Shown one piece after another: positions 10,022 to 17,901 of a stretch of 64,000 nt of DNA; positions within the stretch are counted from its first letter, which is position 1, and each line of letters begins with the position of its first letter. A program made the position numbers and the translations under genes. The notes beneath the pieces were generated by a model. The model saw only the letters and a program-made list of their open reading frames with translations. It ran no database searches and was not told where the DNA came from. This DNA is from Saccharopolyspora gloriosae (GTDB lineage: Bacteria > Actinomycetota > Actinomycetes > Mycobacteriales > Pseudonocardiaceae), in NCBI RefSeq assembly GCF_014203325.1, contig NZ_JACHIV010000001.1, positions 1,117,501 to 1,181,500 on the forward strand. Direction: 5' to 3'.

Positions 10022-10164
10022 GCTGCCACGAACGGATTCCCCGCCACCGCCCCGCATCACGGCCCAGGTCTAGCGGTTTCGCCCGGTCGAGCGGGCAACC
10101 CAACGAGCTTCTCGCCGCCCAGCCTCGCTACGATCACCCAGAGGAGCGTTTCATCACGCCATCG

Positions 10165-10241
10165 GGGGCAGTAGCTCAGTTGGTCAGAGCAGCGGACTCA
10201 TAATCCGTCAGCCGTGGGTTCAAGTCCCACCTGCCCCACCA
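10165..10241 (+). tRNA. tRNA with CAT anticodon (elongator Met or Ile2)
   Basis: Acceptor GGGGCAG pairs with CTGCCCC (10231-10237), discriminator A, and CCA is encoded (10239-10241). D arm GCTC/GAGC, anticodon stem GCGGA/TCCGT, T loop TTCAAGT. Anticodon CAT is at 10199-10201. The acceptor starts GGGGC rather than the GGCGGGG I recall for actinobacterial elongator Met, so a lysidine-modified tRNA-Ile2 is plausible. It is not an initiator, since position 1 pairs normally. Confidence 0.93.
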
Positions 10242-10428
10242 TCTGACCTGCGGCGAAGATCGCAGCAAGATCGAATTTCGTGGGATTCGGTTCGGGTTCG
10301 GGTTCGTGCGGTGCCGGATGCTGACGAGGCCGAATCGGGAAGCACTGCAGGACACTCCGCGTGAGCGTTTATTCCGCAGTGGCGTTGGCTTCCGGCAAGC
10401 GGACGTACTCGCGCGATGCGGTGAGGGG

Positions 10429-10590
10429 GCAGGCGAGGCCGACCGGAAGCGGGCCGAGCGCCTGCTGAACAAGTTGCTGTCGCAGGCCTATGGGAGGCAT
10501 TCGTCGGCGATGTTGTCCTGCACCCTTGGCGAGTGGCTGCGGACGAACGAGATCGAGCAGTGCACCCGCGAAACGTACGAGGGTTCCGGT
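10429..10590 (+). pseudogene. Tyrosine integrase remnant (N-terminal core-binding fragment)
   Basis: About 190 bases after the tRNA, one plus-strand frame reads AERLLNKLLSQAYGRHSS, then TLGEWLRTNEIEQCTRETYEG. This matches the layout of the N-terminal SAM-like core-binding domain of phage and ICE tyrosine integrases (alignment of the AEKLLxxLL and TLGEWLxxxxIExxTRETYEGY type). The match stops at 10590, and the fkbP terminator and gene follow, so the catalytic domain is absent. No start or ribosome-binding site is seen. Integrases of tRNA-targeting elements usually lie beside the target tRNA, so this looks like the scar of a lost integrative element. Confidence 0.6.
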
Positions 10591-10602
10591 TCCCGCCCGG
10601 GT

Positions 10603-10629
10603 GTCGGCCGGGGCGGGGCCCCGGCCGAC
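10603..10629 (-). terminator. Terminator of the FKBP gene
   Basis: GTCGGCCGGGG and CCCCGGCCGAC form an 11-bp stem with a 5-base loop, 6 bases beyond the FKBP stop codon. Confidence 0.8.
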
Positions 10630-10635
10630 TTCGGG

Positions 10636-10962
10636 TCACTTGACCTCGAGGAGTTCCACGTCGAAGTGCAGGGTGGCGTTCGGCGGGATGATCGGCGGGA
10701 CGCCGCGCTCGCCGTAGGCCATGGAGGGCGGGATCACCAGGGTGCGGGTGCCGCCGACGCGCATGCCGGTGACGCCGCGGTCCCAGCCCTCGATGACCTG
10801 GCCGGAACCCAGGGTGAAGTTCAGGCCTTCGCCCCGGTCGTGGGACGAGTCGAACTTCGAGCCGTCGCTGAGCGTGCCCGTGTAGTGCAGGGTCACGTCG
10901 TTGCCCGGCTGGGCCTCGGTGCCGTCGCCGACCTTGGTGTCCTCGACCTGAAGATCGCTCAC
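10636..10962 (-). CDS. FKBP-type peptidyl-prolyl cis-trans isomerase
   Basis: A 108-residue single-domain FKBP that speeds isomerisation of Xaa-Pro bonds. Family landmarks are present in order: [39 protein letters not shown], then [26 protein letters not shown]. It has no signal peptide or trigger-factor extension, so it is a cytoplasmic minimal FKBP. The Tyr, Asp, Phe and Trp positions lining the FK506 pocket are retained. It forms its own transcription unit, ending at the 10603-10629 hairpin. Confidence 0.96.
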   Translation of the reverse strand: MSDLQVEDTKVGDGTEAQPGNDVTLHYTGTLSDGSKFDSSHDRGEGLNFTLGSGQVIEGWDRGVTGMRVGGTRTLVIPPSMAYGERGVPPIIPPNATLHFDVELLEVK

Positions 10963-11200
10963 ATCATCCTCCTCGGTTTGCGGACCGCTCAGTCTGCCTT
11001 GCAGGGAACGCCGGTGAGGGGGCGGGTCCGCGGTCTCGCGAGGGGAAAAGCGGGGCCGAGTTGTTCGAGTCGGAAATGGCCGGCTGCTTTTCGCACTTCT
11101 GGATCGGTGGTGTGGGGTGGTTCATTCTGCTCCCGCGTTGTGCCGGCCCCGGCCGCGTGGTCATCGTGAACGGGGCTTTCGTTTTCCGGGGAGATGGGCG

Positions 11201-11833
11201 ATGAGCAGGTACGCGCGGCTGGCGTTCACCGACGCGGTGCGGAACATGCAGGTGGAGCAGGGGAGCCGGCCGGTGCACCGGAAGGAGCTGGGTGCGGCGG
11301 TAGGGCTCGAAGCCGATCCGCTGGGGGATCGGGAGCGCGATTTCATCGCGGCGCGCGACGGTTGTTATCTCGCTTCCGTCGGGGAGACCGGGTGGCCTTA
11401 CGTGCAATTCCGCGGTGGTCCCGCCGGATTCGTGCACGTCCTGGATTCCGGCACTCTCGGATACGCCGATGTGCGGGGGAACCGCCAGTACATCACCGAT
11501 GGGAACGTGCGCGGTGACGATCGGGTGGCGCTGTTCTTCATGGACTACGCGACGCGCACCCGGCTGAAGCTGTTCGGGCACGCCGAGGTGCGCGACGTCG
11601 CCGAGGAACCGGAGCTCGCGGCTCGGTTGGACGAACCACGTACCGAGGGCCGGGTCGAGCGGCTCGTGCTGATCCGAATCGAGGGCTACGACTGGAACTG
11701 CCCGAAGCACATCCCGCACCGCTATTCGGAGGCCGACCTGGCCGCGGTGCACGTTCGCCTGAATCGCGCCGAGAACGAGAACGCCGCTCTCCGCGCCCGC
11801 CTCGCCGCCCTCGGTGAGTCCCTGCCGGAGTGA
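11201..11833 (+). CDS. Pyridoxamine 5'-phosphate oxidase-like FMN-binding protein
   Basis: A 210-residue split-barrel flavoprotein. FIAARDGCYLASVGETGWPYVQFRGGPAGF matches the first half of the PNPOx-like barrel, and GDDRVALFFMDYATRTRLKLFGHAEV the second half. YDWNCPKHIPHRY is a signature of a PNPOx-related group often annotated as general stress or flavin-nucleotide-binding. The C-terminal ~30 residues (RLNRAENENAALRARLAAL) form a short coiled coil. ATG 11201 follows GGGGAGATGGG and gives the conserved N-terminus. It is probably a cytoplasmic FMN- or F420-dependent reductase; true PNPOx activity is doubtful. Confidence 0.86.
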   Translation: MSRYARLAFTDAVRNMQVEQGSRPVHRKELGAAVGLEADPLGDRERDFIAARDGCYLASVGETGWPYVQFRGGPAGFVHVLDSGTLGYADVRGNRQYITDGNVRGDDRVALFFMDYATRTRLKLFGHAEVRDVAEEPELAARLDEPRTEGRVERLVLIRIEGYDWNCPKHIPHRYSEADLAAVHVRLNRAENENAALRARLAALGESLPE

Positions 11834-11881
11834 GTGAACGGACCGTTCGTCCGATCTCGTTGGACGAACGGTCCGTTCACT
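11833..11881. terminator. Perfect 20-bp inverted repeat between convergent genes
   Basis: A 20-base arm (11833-11852) is repeated in exact inverse (11862-11881) around a 9-base loop, overlapping the PNPOx-like stop codon. Each arm also contains the near-palindrome AACGGACCGTT, so it could fold in more than one way. There is no T tract. Its position suggests a bidirectional terminator. Confidence 0.75.
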
Positions 11882-11896
11882 CCGAAGCCACGTCGG

Positions 11897-12364
11897 CTAC
11901 GCGTAGGCGCGGCGGAGGGCGGCGAGGTCGAGCTTGTGCATGGTGAGCATTTCCCGCATGACGCGGTTGGAACGCTCGGGGTCGGGGTCGCGCAGCATGT
12001 CGGTGAGCTCGGTGGGGACGATCTGCCAGGACAGGCCGTAGCGGTCCTTGACCCAGCCGCACGGTCCCTGTTCGCCGCCCGCGACGAGCCGCTCGGTCAT
12101 CCGGTCCACTTCTTCCTGCGAGTTGCAGTCCACGTGCAGCGAGATCGCTTCGGTGAACGAGAACTCGGGGCCGCCGTTGAGGCCGAGGAACTGCTGACCG
12201 GCCAGTTCGAACGTCACCAGCAGCACCGTGCCGGGGGCACCGGGGCCCGCTTCGCCGTAGTGCTAAATCTCGGTGATCCGCGAATTCGCGAAGATCGACG
12301 TGTAGAACCGCGCCGCCTCTTCCGCCTGGCCGTCGAACCACAGGCACGTGGTGATCTTCTGCAT
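11897..12364 (-). pseudogene. VOC/PhnB-like protein gene interrupted by an in-frame TAG
   Basis: Reading from ATG 12364 the frame encodes a 155-codon VOC-superfamily protein (glyoxalase fold, 3-demethylubiquinone methyltransferase-like/PhnB-like): MQKITTCLWFDGQAEEAARF, then FELAGQQFLGLNGGPEFSF and GWVKDRYGLSWQIVPTEL. Codon 34 (12265-12263) is TAG, in place of a residue just before HYGEAGPG, where relatives read through. Apart from this the frame and codon use are intact, so the lesion is recent, a sequencing error, or read through. Translation could restart at a GTG at 12226, but that would lose the first beta-alpha unit. No partner genes suggest a substrate. Confidence 0.75.
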
Positions 12365-12473
12365 GACGTCCTCCCCGCTCGCACCGCGCCGAACGCGCCG
12401 CACCTGACAGGAAGACCGTGCTCGCCCGCAGGACTCATCGCAGGCCGAGGGCGAGGCCGCAGCTGTCCGAACG

Positions 12474-13334
12474 TCAGAGATACGTGGGGATCATCGTGAG
12501 GAGGAACAGCAAGAGCAGCACGGCGGGCACGTTCGCCCGAAGCACGGGTGCCCACGACGCGTTCTCAGCCTGCTGCGGCCGATCACGGTGGTAGACGACG
12601 GGAATTCGGGCGCCGGCGCGCTTGGGAACGCGCCGACTCGCGAACTGGATTCGTCGTCCGTCGTGATCTTCGAAGTCGACGAGCCAGGCCGCCGACTGCG
12701 AAGCGTCGGTCCTGCGGACCACCACGCCCTCCGTGTGGATCCCGGTCCGGTGCAGTAGCGCGAAGCTGGTGATCCGCAGAACCGGAAGGGTCAGCGCGAG
12801 AAGCAGGATGCCCGCGCAGACGGCGGTGGTGAACATGGACGTGGACGCCGAGCTCGAGTCGGCGGGAGCTTGCGGGGCGGGAGCCTGCGGGGCGGGGGGA
12901 GCCAGCGGGGCGGGATCCGAAAGCAGGGTGACCGCGAACGCGACGGCCCCGAAGCAAAGAAGTGCGCCTAGCATGAACGCGAAGGGCGCGATCTTCCACG
13001 GTGTGCCTTCGGTCGCCGCCAACCTCGAAGTCCCAGGATCCTCCGGCAGGTAGAGCACGTCCGCTTGGTCCCCGACAGGGGTGAAGGTGTCGTGGGAATC
13101 GGTCGGCGTCAAGGTGAACTGGCCGCCCTGCTGATCGCTGTAGCCGTACAGCGGCTGATCGATCGTGTGTCCTCGCTCATGACCGATTACGGTCGCCGTC
13201 GTCCGAACGCCGTGGTCCCGCAATCGTCGGGTGACTCGCACTTCGCGCCCGCCGTGCCACAGGACGGCGATGCCTACGGCGAGCAGGAACACGCAGACGA
13301 TCAACCCGGGTACGTGATCCTCAGTGATCGTCAC
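12474..13334 (-). CDS. DUF3592-like membrane protein
   Basis: A 286-residue protein with four likely membrane segments: near residues 10-25 (LIVCVFLLAVGIAVLW), 115-140, 170-190 and at the extreme C-terminus (VPAVLLLLFLLTMIPTYL). Between them lie two similar soluble beta-rich modules, one with VRTTATVIGHERG...ADVLYLPEDPG, the other with IHTEGVVVRRTD...IPVVYHRDRP. This VxGxVxxx...xVxYxPxxP pattern is that of DUF3592 proteins, here apparently duplicated. A Pro/Ala-rich linker (PAPLAPPAPQAPAPQAP) separates the halves. The start is a GTG at 13334. The function is unknown. Confidence 0.78.
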   Translation of the reverse strand: MTITEDHVPGLIVCVFLLAVGIAVLWHGGREVRVTRRLRDHGVRTTATVIGHERGHTIDQPLYGYSDQQGGQFTLTPTDSHDTFTPVGDQADVLYLPEDPGTSRLAATEGTPWKIAPFAFMLGALLCFGAVAFAVTLLSDPAPLAPPAPQAPAPQAPADSSSASTSMFTTAVCAGILLLALTLPVLRITSFALLHRTGIHTEGVVVRRTDASQSAAWLVDFEDHDGRRIQFASRRVPKRAGARIPVVYHRDRPQQAENASWAPVLRANVPAVLLLLFLLTMIPTYL

Positions 13335-13442
13335 GAAGCACCCCGCAGATCGTGTCGACGCGTACGTCGCGATCTCACCAGAGGATTCGCCGCGGCCGCC
13401 AGGAACCGTGCCCGAACGGCCGCAGGGCGCTGCCCGCCCGGC

Positions 13443-13667
13443 TCAGCAGCAGCGGGAGCCGGGGTGGGTGTCGCCGCGGTCGACGTGGCGCCGCCAGAAC
13501 TCGCGCTCGCCCAGCGGCGTGCTGCTCGCGTGGTGGTGGCGGTGGTGCTCCAGGTACCGCTCGTAGGCGGTTTCGCCGACGATGCCGCGGGCGATCTGCC
13601 AGGCCTCGCGGGCGGAGCGTCCCAGCCGGGACAGCACCGCCCGCGAGGAAGGCGTCCGGGAACTCAC
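13443..13667 (-). CDS. YbdD/YjiX (DUF466) small protein paired with CstA
   Basis: A 74-residue protein of the YbdD/YjiX family: AWQIARGIVGETAYERYLEHHRHHHAS and PLGEREFWRRHVDRGDTHPGSRCC match the family's conserved GxxxYxxYxxHxxxxHP and CxC-like ending. Its GTG overlaps the cstA stop codon by four bases, so it is translationally coupled. Members are nearly always encoded after a CstA/BtsT-type transporter and are thought to assist it. The His-rich and Cys-rich regions might bind metal. Confidence 0.87.
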   Translation of the reverse strand: MSSRTPSSRAVLSRLGRSAREAWQIARGIVGETAYERYLEHHRHHHASSTPLGEREFWRRHVDRGDTHPGSRCC

Positions 13668-15871
13668 GTGCCCGCGCCCACTTCCTGGCGGTCCTCCGGT
13701 TCGCGGCGTTCCCGCTGGATGCGCCGCTCTTCAGCGGTGGGGATGAGACCGGCCGGTGCCCACAGCTGCGACTCGGTGTGCGGCGTTTCGGTGTCCTTCA
13801 GCGGCTGAGTGCTGCGCAGCGCCTGAATCCACACCCGGATCGCGTCGACCAGCACGATGAGGATCAGCACCGCGAACAGCACGCTGAGCACGCCGCACAC
13901 GGTGGAGTTCGTGACCACCTGGCGCATCTCCTCGACGGAGCCCGCCGAGCCCTTGCTGGTCTGCCCGGCGTCGATCGCCGCCTGGTACGCGGCGCGCTGG
14001 GAGAAGAAGCCCAGCTTCGGGTCGGCGGAGAACACCTTCTGCCAGCTCGCCGTCAGCGTCACGACCGCGTCCCAGGCCAGCGGGACGATCGTCACCCAGG
14101 CGTACTTCGCGCGCCCGGACTTGATCAGGACCGTGGTGGCCACCGCCAGCGCCACCGCCGCGAGCAGCTGGTTGGCGATGCCGAACAGCGGGAACAGCTG
14201 GTTGATGCCGCCCAGCGGGTCGTTCACGCCGGTCCACAGGAAGTAGCCCCAGCCGCCGACGATGGCGGCGCTGGAGATCCAGATGCCGGGCTTCCAGGTC
14301 ACGTCGCCGAAGCGCTTCCACACGTTGCCGACGGTGTCCTGGAGCATGAACCGCCCGACGCGGGTCCCGGCGTCGACGGTGGTGAGGATGAACAGCGCCT
14401 CGAACATGACCGCGAAGTGGTACCAGAACGCCCGCATCGCGTCCCCGCCGAGGACCTGCGAGAACACCTCCGAGAGCCCGAGCGCGAGCGTCGGGGCGCC
14501 GCCGCTGCGGCCCACCAGCGTCTCCTCGTCCACGGCGGCGGCCGCGGCGGCGAGCTGTTCGGGGGTGATCTGGAAGCCCACTCCGGCGACGGCTTGCGAC
14601 GCGGACTGCAACGTGTCGCCGAGCGCTGCACTGGGCATGTTCATCGCGTAGTACATGCCGGGGTCGATGATGCAGGCCGCGGCCAGCGCCATGATCGCCA
14701 CGAACGACTCGGTGAGCATCCCGCCGTAGCCGATGACGCGGACCTGCGACTCCTTCTCGATCAGCTTCGGCGTGGTCCCCGAGGACACCAGCGCGTGGAA
14801 GCCGGAGAGCGCACCGCAGGCGATCTGGATGAACACGAACGGGAACAGCGTGCCCGCGAAGACCGGGCCCTGGCCGTTCCAGGCGAACTCGGTGATCGCC
14901 TCGGTCTTCATCACCGGCATCGCGATCAGGATCGACACCGCCAGCATCACGATGACGCCGACCTTCATGAACGTGCTCAGGTAGTCCCGCGGCGCCAGCA
15001 GCATCCACACCGGCAGCACCGAGGCGATGAAGCCGTACACCACCAGCGCGAGCACGACCTGGTTGCCGGAGAGCGTGAACGTCTCGGCCAGTGCGGAATC
15101 GGCGACCCAGCTGCCGCCGATGATGCTCAGCAGCAGCAGGACGATGCCGATGATCGAGGTCTCGATGATCCGGCCGGGCCGCAGGTAGCGCAGGTAGATG
15201 CCCATGAACAGGGCGATGGGGATGGTCATCCCGATGGAGAAGGTGCCCCACGGCGAGTCCTTCAGCGCGCCGACCACGACCAGCGCCAGCACCGCCAGCA
15301 GGATGATCATGATCGCGAGCACGGCGATCAGCGCCGCGATGCCGCCGACCGGGCCGATCTCCTCGCGGGCCATCTGGCCGAGGCTGCGGCCGTCGCGGCG
15401 GGTGGAGAAGAACAGCACCACCATGTCCTGCACGGCGCCGGCGAACACGACGCCGACGATGATCCAGATCGTGCCGGGCAGGTACCCCATCTGCGCGGCC
15501 AGCACCGGGCCGACGAGCGGGCCCGCGCCCGCGATGGCGGCGAAGTGGTGCCCGAACAGGACTCTGCGGTCCGTGGGCTGGAAGTCGGTGGCGTTGTTCA
15601 GCCGCTCCGCCGGTGTCGCGCGGGTGTCGTCCACCCGCAGCACCCGGTAGGCGATGAACCGCGCGTAGAACCGGTATCCGATCGCGTAGGAGGCGAGCGC
15701 GGCGAACACCAGCCAGGCGGCGGAGATCTCCTCGCCGCGGCCGAGCGCGATGACTCCCCAGGAGATGGCGCCGATCACGGCCACCAGCACCCACACGACG
15801 ATCTGCTTCGGACTCCACTTGCGTTGCGGCGACGCCTCGTCCGTCGGCGCCGTCGTCGTCGTGTTCCCCAC
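13664..15871 (-). CDS. cstA: Carbon starvation protein CstA family peptide/pyruvate transporter
   Basis: A 735-residue polytopic inner membrane protein with well over a dozen hydrophobic helices. Landmarks include GHHFAAIAGAGPLVGPVLAAQMGYLPG near residue 100, FALVSSGTTPK-type sequence (GFHALVSSGTTPKLIEKE), and a C-terminal domain starting ILTTVDAGTRVGRFML. CstA/BtsT proteins import peptides or pyruvate during carbon limitation, probably by proton coupling. The GTG at 15871 follows GGAGACCGGGGACG and gives the usual cytosolic leader RKWSPKQIVVW before helix 1. It forms a two-gene operon with the small YbdD-like gene. The substrate cannot be read from sequence. Confidence 0.94.
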   Translation of the reverse strand: MGNTTTTAPTDEASPQRKWSPKQIVVWVLVAVIGAISWGVIALGRGEEISAAWLVFAALASYAIGYRFYARFIAYRVLRVDDTRATPAERLNNATDFQPTDRRVLFGHHFAAIAGAGPLVGPVLAAQMGYLPGTIWIIVGVVFAGAVQDMVVLFFSTRRDGRSLGQMAREEIGPVGGIAALIAVLAIMIILLAVLALVVVGALKDSPWGTFSIGMTIPIALFMGIYLRYLRPGRIIETSIIGIVLLLLSIIGGSWVADSALAETFTLSGNQVVLALVVYGFIASVLPVWMLLAPRDYLSTFMKVGVIVMLAVSILIAMPVMKTEAITEFAWNGQGPVFAGTLFPFVFIQIACGALSGFHALVSSGTTPKLIEKESQVRVIGYGGMLTESFVAIMALAAACIIDPGMYYAMNMPSAALGDTLQSASQAVAGVGFQITPEQLAAAAAAVDEETLVGRSGGAPTLALGLSEVFSQVLGGDAMRAFWYHFAVMFEALFILTTVDAGTRVGRFMLQDTVGNVWKRFGDVTWKPGIWISSAAIVGGWGYFLWTGVNDPLGGINQLFPLFGIANQLLAAVALAVATTVLIKSGRAKYAWVTIVPLAWDAVVTLTASWQKVFSADPKLGFFSQRAAYQAAIDAGQTSKGSAGSVEEMRQVVTNSTVCGVLSVLFAVLILIVLVDAIRVWIQALRSTQPLKDTETPHTESQLWAPAGLIPTAEERRIQRERREPEDRQEVGAGT

Positions 15872-16047
15872 CGTCCCCGGTCTCCGTTCCGCGATCAAAG
15901 CAGTTGTGCATGCAACTTGCCGTTGTGATCGCACCGATCTGCAAAGCAGTCGCAAGGATCTGCCTGCGATGTCCCCCATGTCCAGTGCAAGACCGGGAAG
16001 TAACCAGGATGTAAGGGGCCGTCGCCGCACCGGCGGCCCCTCACGGC

Positions 16048-16869
16048 TCAGCTGTGCTCGGTCACCACACCGGCCAGCAGGTCGAGCCGCTCCAGCGACT
16101 CGTCCCGCGGCTTGGTCGGCAGGTAGAACAAGATCCGATCCACCCCGGCCTCCGCGTACTCCTCGACCACCGAGTCCTTCGGCGCCGCGTACAGCGACAC
16201 CGGGACCCGCCAGCCCGCGTGCTCGCGCACCTTCGCGATCAGGTCGCCGAGGTTCTCGGTGCCCGCGCGGGGCAGCCAGCCCCCGCCGTACTCGGCGACC
16301 CGGTCGAAGGAGCGCTTGCTCTCGCCGCCGATGTAGATCGGCGGATGCGGTTGCTGCACCGGCTTCGGCCACGAGTAGATCGGGTCGAAGTCCACGTGCT
16401 CGCCGTGGAACTCGGCGAGCTCCTTCGTCCAGATCTCCCGCATGGCCCGGATCCGCTCGTCCATCAGCGCGCCGCGCCTGCCCGGATCGGTGCCGTGGTT
16501 GCGCATCTCGTCGCGGCTCCACCCCGCGCCGATGCCGAAGATCGCCCTGCCTCGGGAGACGAGGTCGAGGCTGGCGACCTCCTTCGCGGTGGTGATCGGA
16601 TCGCGCTGGATCATGAGCGCGATCCCGGTGCCCAGCAACAGGTTCTCGGTCACCGCGGCCGCCGCGGTGAGGCTCACGAACGGGTCGAGCGTGCGGTAGT
16701 AGATCCGCGGCAGGTCACCGCCGCCGGGATACGGGGTGTCGCGGCTCGCGGGAACGTGGGTGTGCTCGGCGAGGAAGAGCGAGTCGAAACCGCGGTCCTC
16801 CAGCGCGCGCCCGAGTTCCGCTGGGCCGATGCCCTCATCGGTGTTGAACGTCGAGATGCCGAACTTCAT
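16048..16869 (-). CDS. LLM-class F420-dependent oxidoreductase
   Basis: A 273-residue TIM-barrel protein of the luciferase-like monooxygenase superfamily. GLFLAEH-type sequence (FDSLFLAEHTHVP), LLLGTGIALMIQRDPITTAKEVASLDLVSRGRAIFGIGAGW and HPPIYIGGES are the hallmark segments; the GIGAGW stretch contacts F420 in characterised relatives. It ends with a short helical segment after VDRILFYLPTKP. In actinomycetes most members of this subgroup use reduced F420 rather than FMN, but the substrate is unknown. It is a single-gene unit, divergent from the sigma factor operon. Confidence 0.92.
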   Translation of the reverse strand: MKFGISTFNTDEGIGPAELGRALEDRGFDSLFLAEHTHVPASRDTPYPGGGDLPRIYYRTLDPFVSLTAAAAVTENLLLGTGIALMIQRDPITTAKEVASLDLVSRGRAIFGIGAGWSRDEMRNHGTDPGRRGALMDERIRAMREIWTKELAEFHGEHVDFDPIYSWPKPVQQPHPPIYIGGESKRSFDRVAEYGGGWLPRAGTENLGDLIAKVREHAGWRVPVSLYAAPKDSVVEEYAEAGVDRILFYLPTKPRDESLERLDLLAGVVTEHS

Positions 16870-17409
16870 GGCCGGTTGAGGCGGCCGGGAGGCCGCCTAT
16901 CCTCCCATCGCGTGCCGGGTGTGGAACCGTGCTGTCCCGCTGCCGAACGGTAGTCGAACGAAGACCCGGCGGCATCGGCTGCCAAACGGGCGAGTGAGGG
17001 TGCCGATGATCGGCTGACCAGCGACGACGTCAAACGGGTGATCTTGTGGTGTGGTGATTCTTACCCGCTGTCGAGGCCCGGGGGAGCGGCCCGCGGGACC
17101 GTTGCGGTCCTTTGTGGAGCAACGCGCCGCCGGGACGGCGAGCGAGCCCGTGCGCGGGCGAATCGGCCACCCGGACGAGGCACCCGCGCGCTCGGGGCCG
17201 CCGCGGTCGGCGGCCGATCCGGACGATCACTCCGCGACCGCACTCGTGGCGGACGGTAAGCTGCGCCTCTCCGCCGGTCGGAGCTTCGATCGGGAAATCT
17301 GGTCCGCGTCGGCTGCCAACCGCGAAGGGGGTCTCGGGCGTCATGCAGAGATGTGACGGTTTCGATCGCATTGCCCGTGACCGCCTGGCCGGGCGACGGG
17401 CTGGCGGCC
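16870..17409. other. Intergenic region between divergent oxidoreductase and sigma-factor genes
   Basis: About 480-540 bases with no convincing gene; open frames here lack ribosome-binding sites and are side effects of high GC. It presumably holds both promoters. No clear operator or hairpin stands out. Confidence 0.6.
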
Positions 17410-17901
17410 ATGGATGAACTGACGACCAAACTCACCGAGCTCTACCAGGACAACTACCGGCAACTGCTGCGGATCGCGGTGCTGCTCGTCGATGACCGGG
17501 CTTCGGCCGAGGACATCGTGCAGGACGCGTACGTGCGGGTCTTCGACTCCAGGACGCGGCTGCGCGACCCGGACAAGGCGCTGGCGTTCCTGCGGCAGGC
17601 GGTGCTCAACCGGGCTCGGTCGGTGCTGCGCCGCCGCATGGTCGCCAAGCGCTACCAACCCCGGATCGCCACCGAGGACTCGCGCCCGGACGACACCGGA
17701 CGCGGCCTGGACCGCGCAGTGCTCGCGGACGCCCTCACCCACCTGCCGCGCAGGCAGCGGGAAGCGGTGGTGCTGCGGTACTACGCCGACTTCAGCGAGG
17801 CGCGGACCGCGCAGCTGATGGGCGTGAGTCAGGGTGCGGTCAAGTCGTACTGCTCGCGGGGAGTGGCTCGGCTTTCGGATTTGCTGCGGGAGCGGGTGTG
17901 A
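17410..17901 (+). CDS. ECF sigma factor, SigE family
   Basis: A 163-residue extracytoplasmic-function sigma factor. Region 2 is YRQLLRIAVLLVDDRASAEDIVQDAYVRVF, contacting core polymerase and the -10 element. Region 4 is LTHLPRRQREAVVLRYYADFSEARTAQLMGVSQGAVKSYCSRGVARL, binding the -35. This is the 'SigE family' type common in actinomycetes. I place the start at ATG 17410, where homology begins; a GTG at 17353 would add 19 unconserved residues. Neither has a strong ribosome-binding site. The stop overlaps the next gene by four bases, typical of a sigma factor and its regulator. Confidence 0.9.
   Translation: MDELTTKLTELYQDNYRQLLRIAVLLVDDRASAEDIVQDAYVRVFDSRTRLRDPDKALAFLRQAVLNRARSVLRRRMVAKRYQPRIATEDSRPDDTGRGLDRAVLADALTHLPRRQREAVVLRYYADFSEARTAQLMGVSQGAVKSYCSRGVARLSDLLRERV

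Noticed and set aside
10591-11169. Continuation of the integrase-remnant frame
   Set aside because: Past 10590 it runs antisense through the FKBP gene and loses similarity to integrases.
13352-15928. 858-codon plus-strand frame opposite cstA
   Set aside because: Arg/His/Asp-rich low-complexity product typical of an antisense frame.
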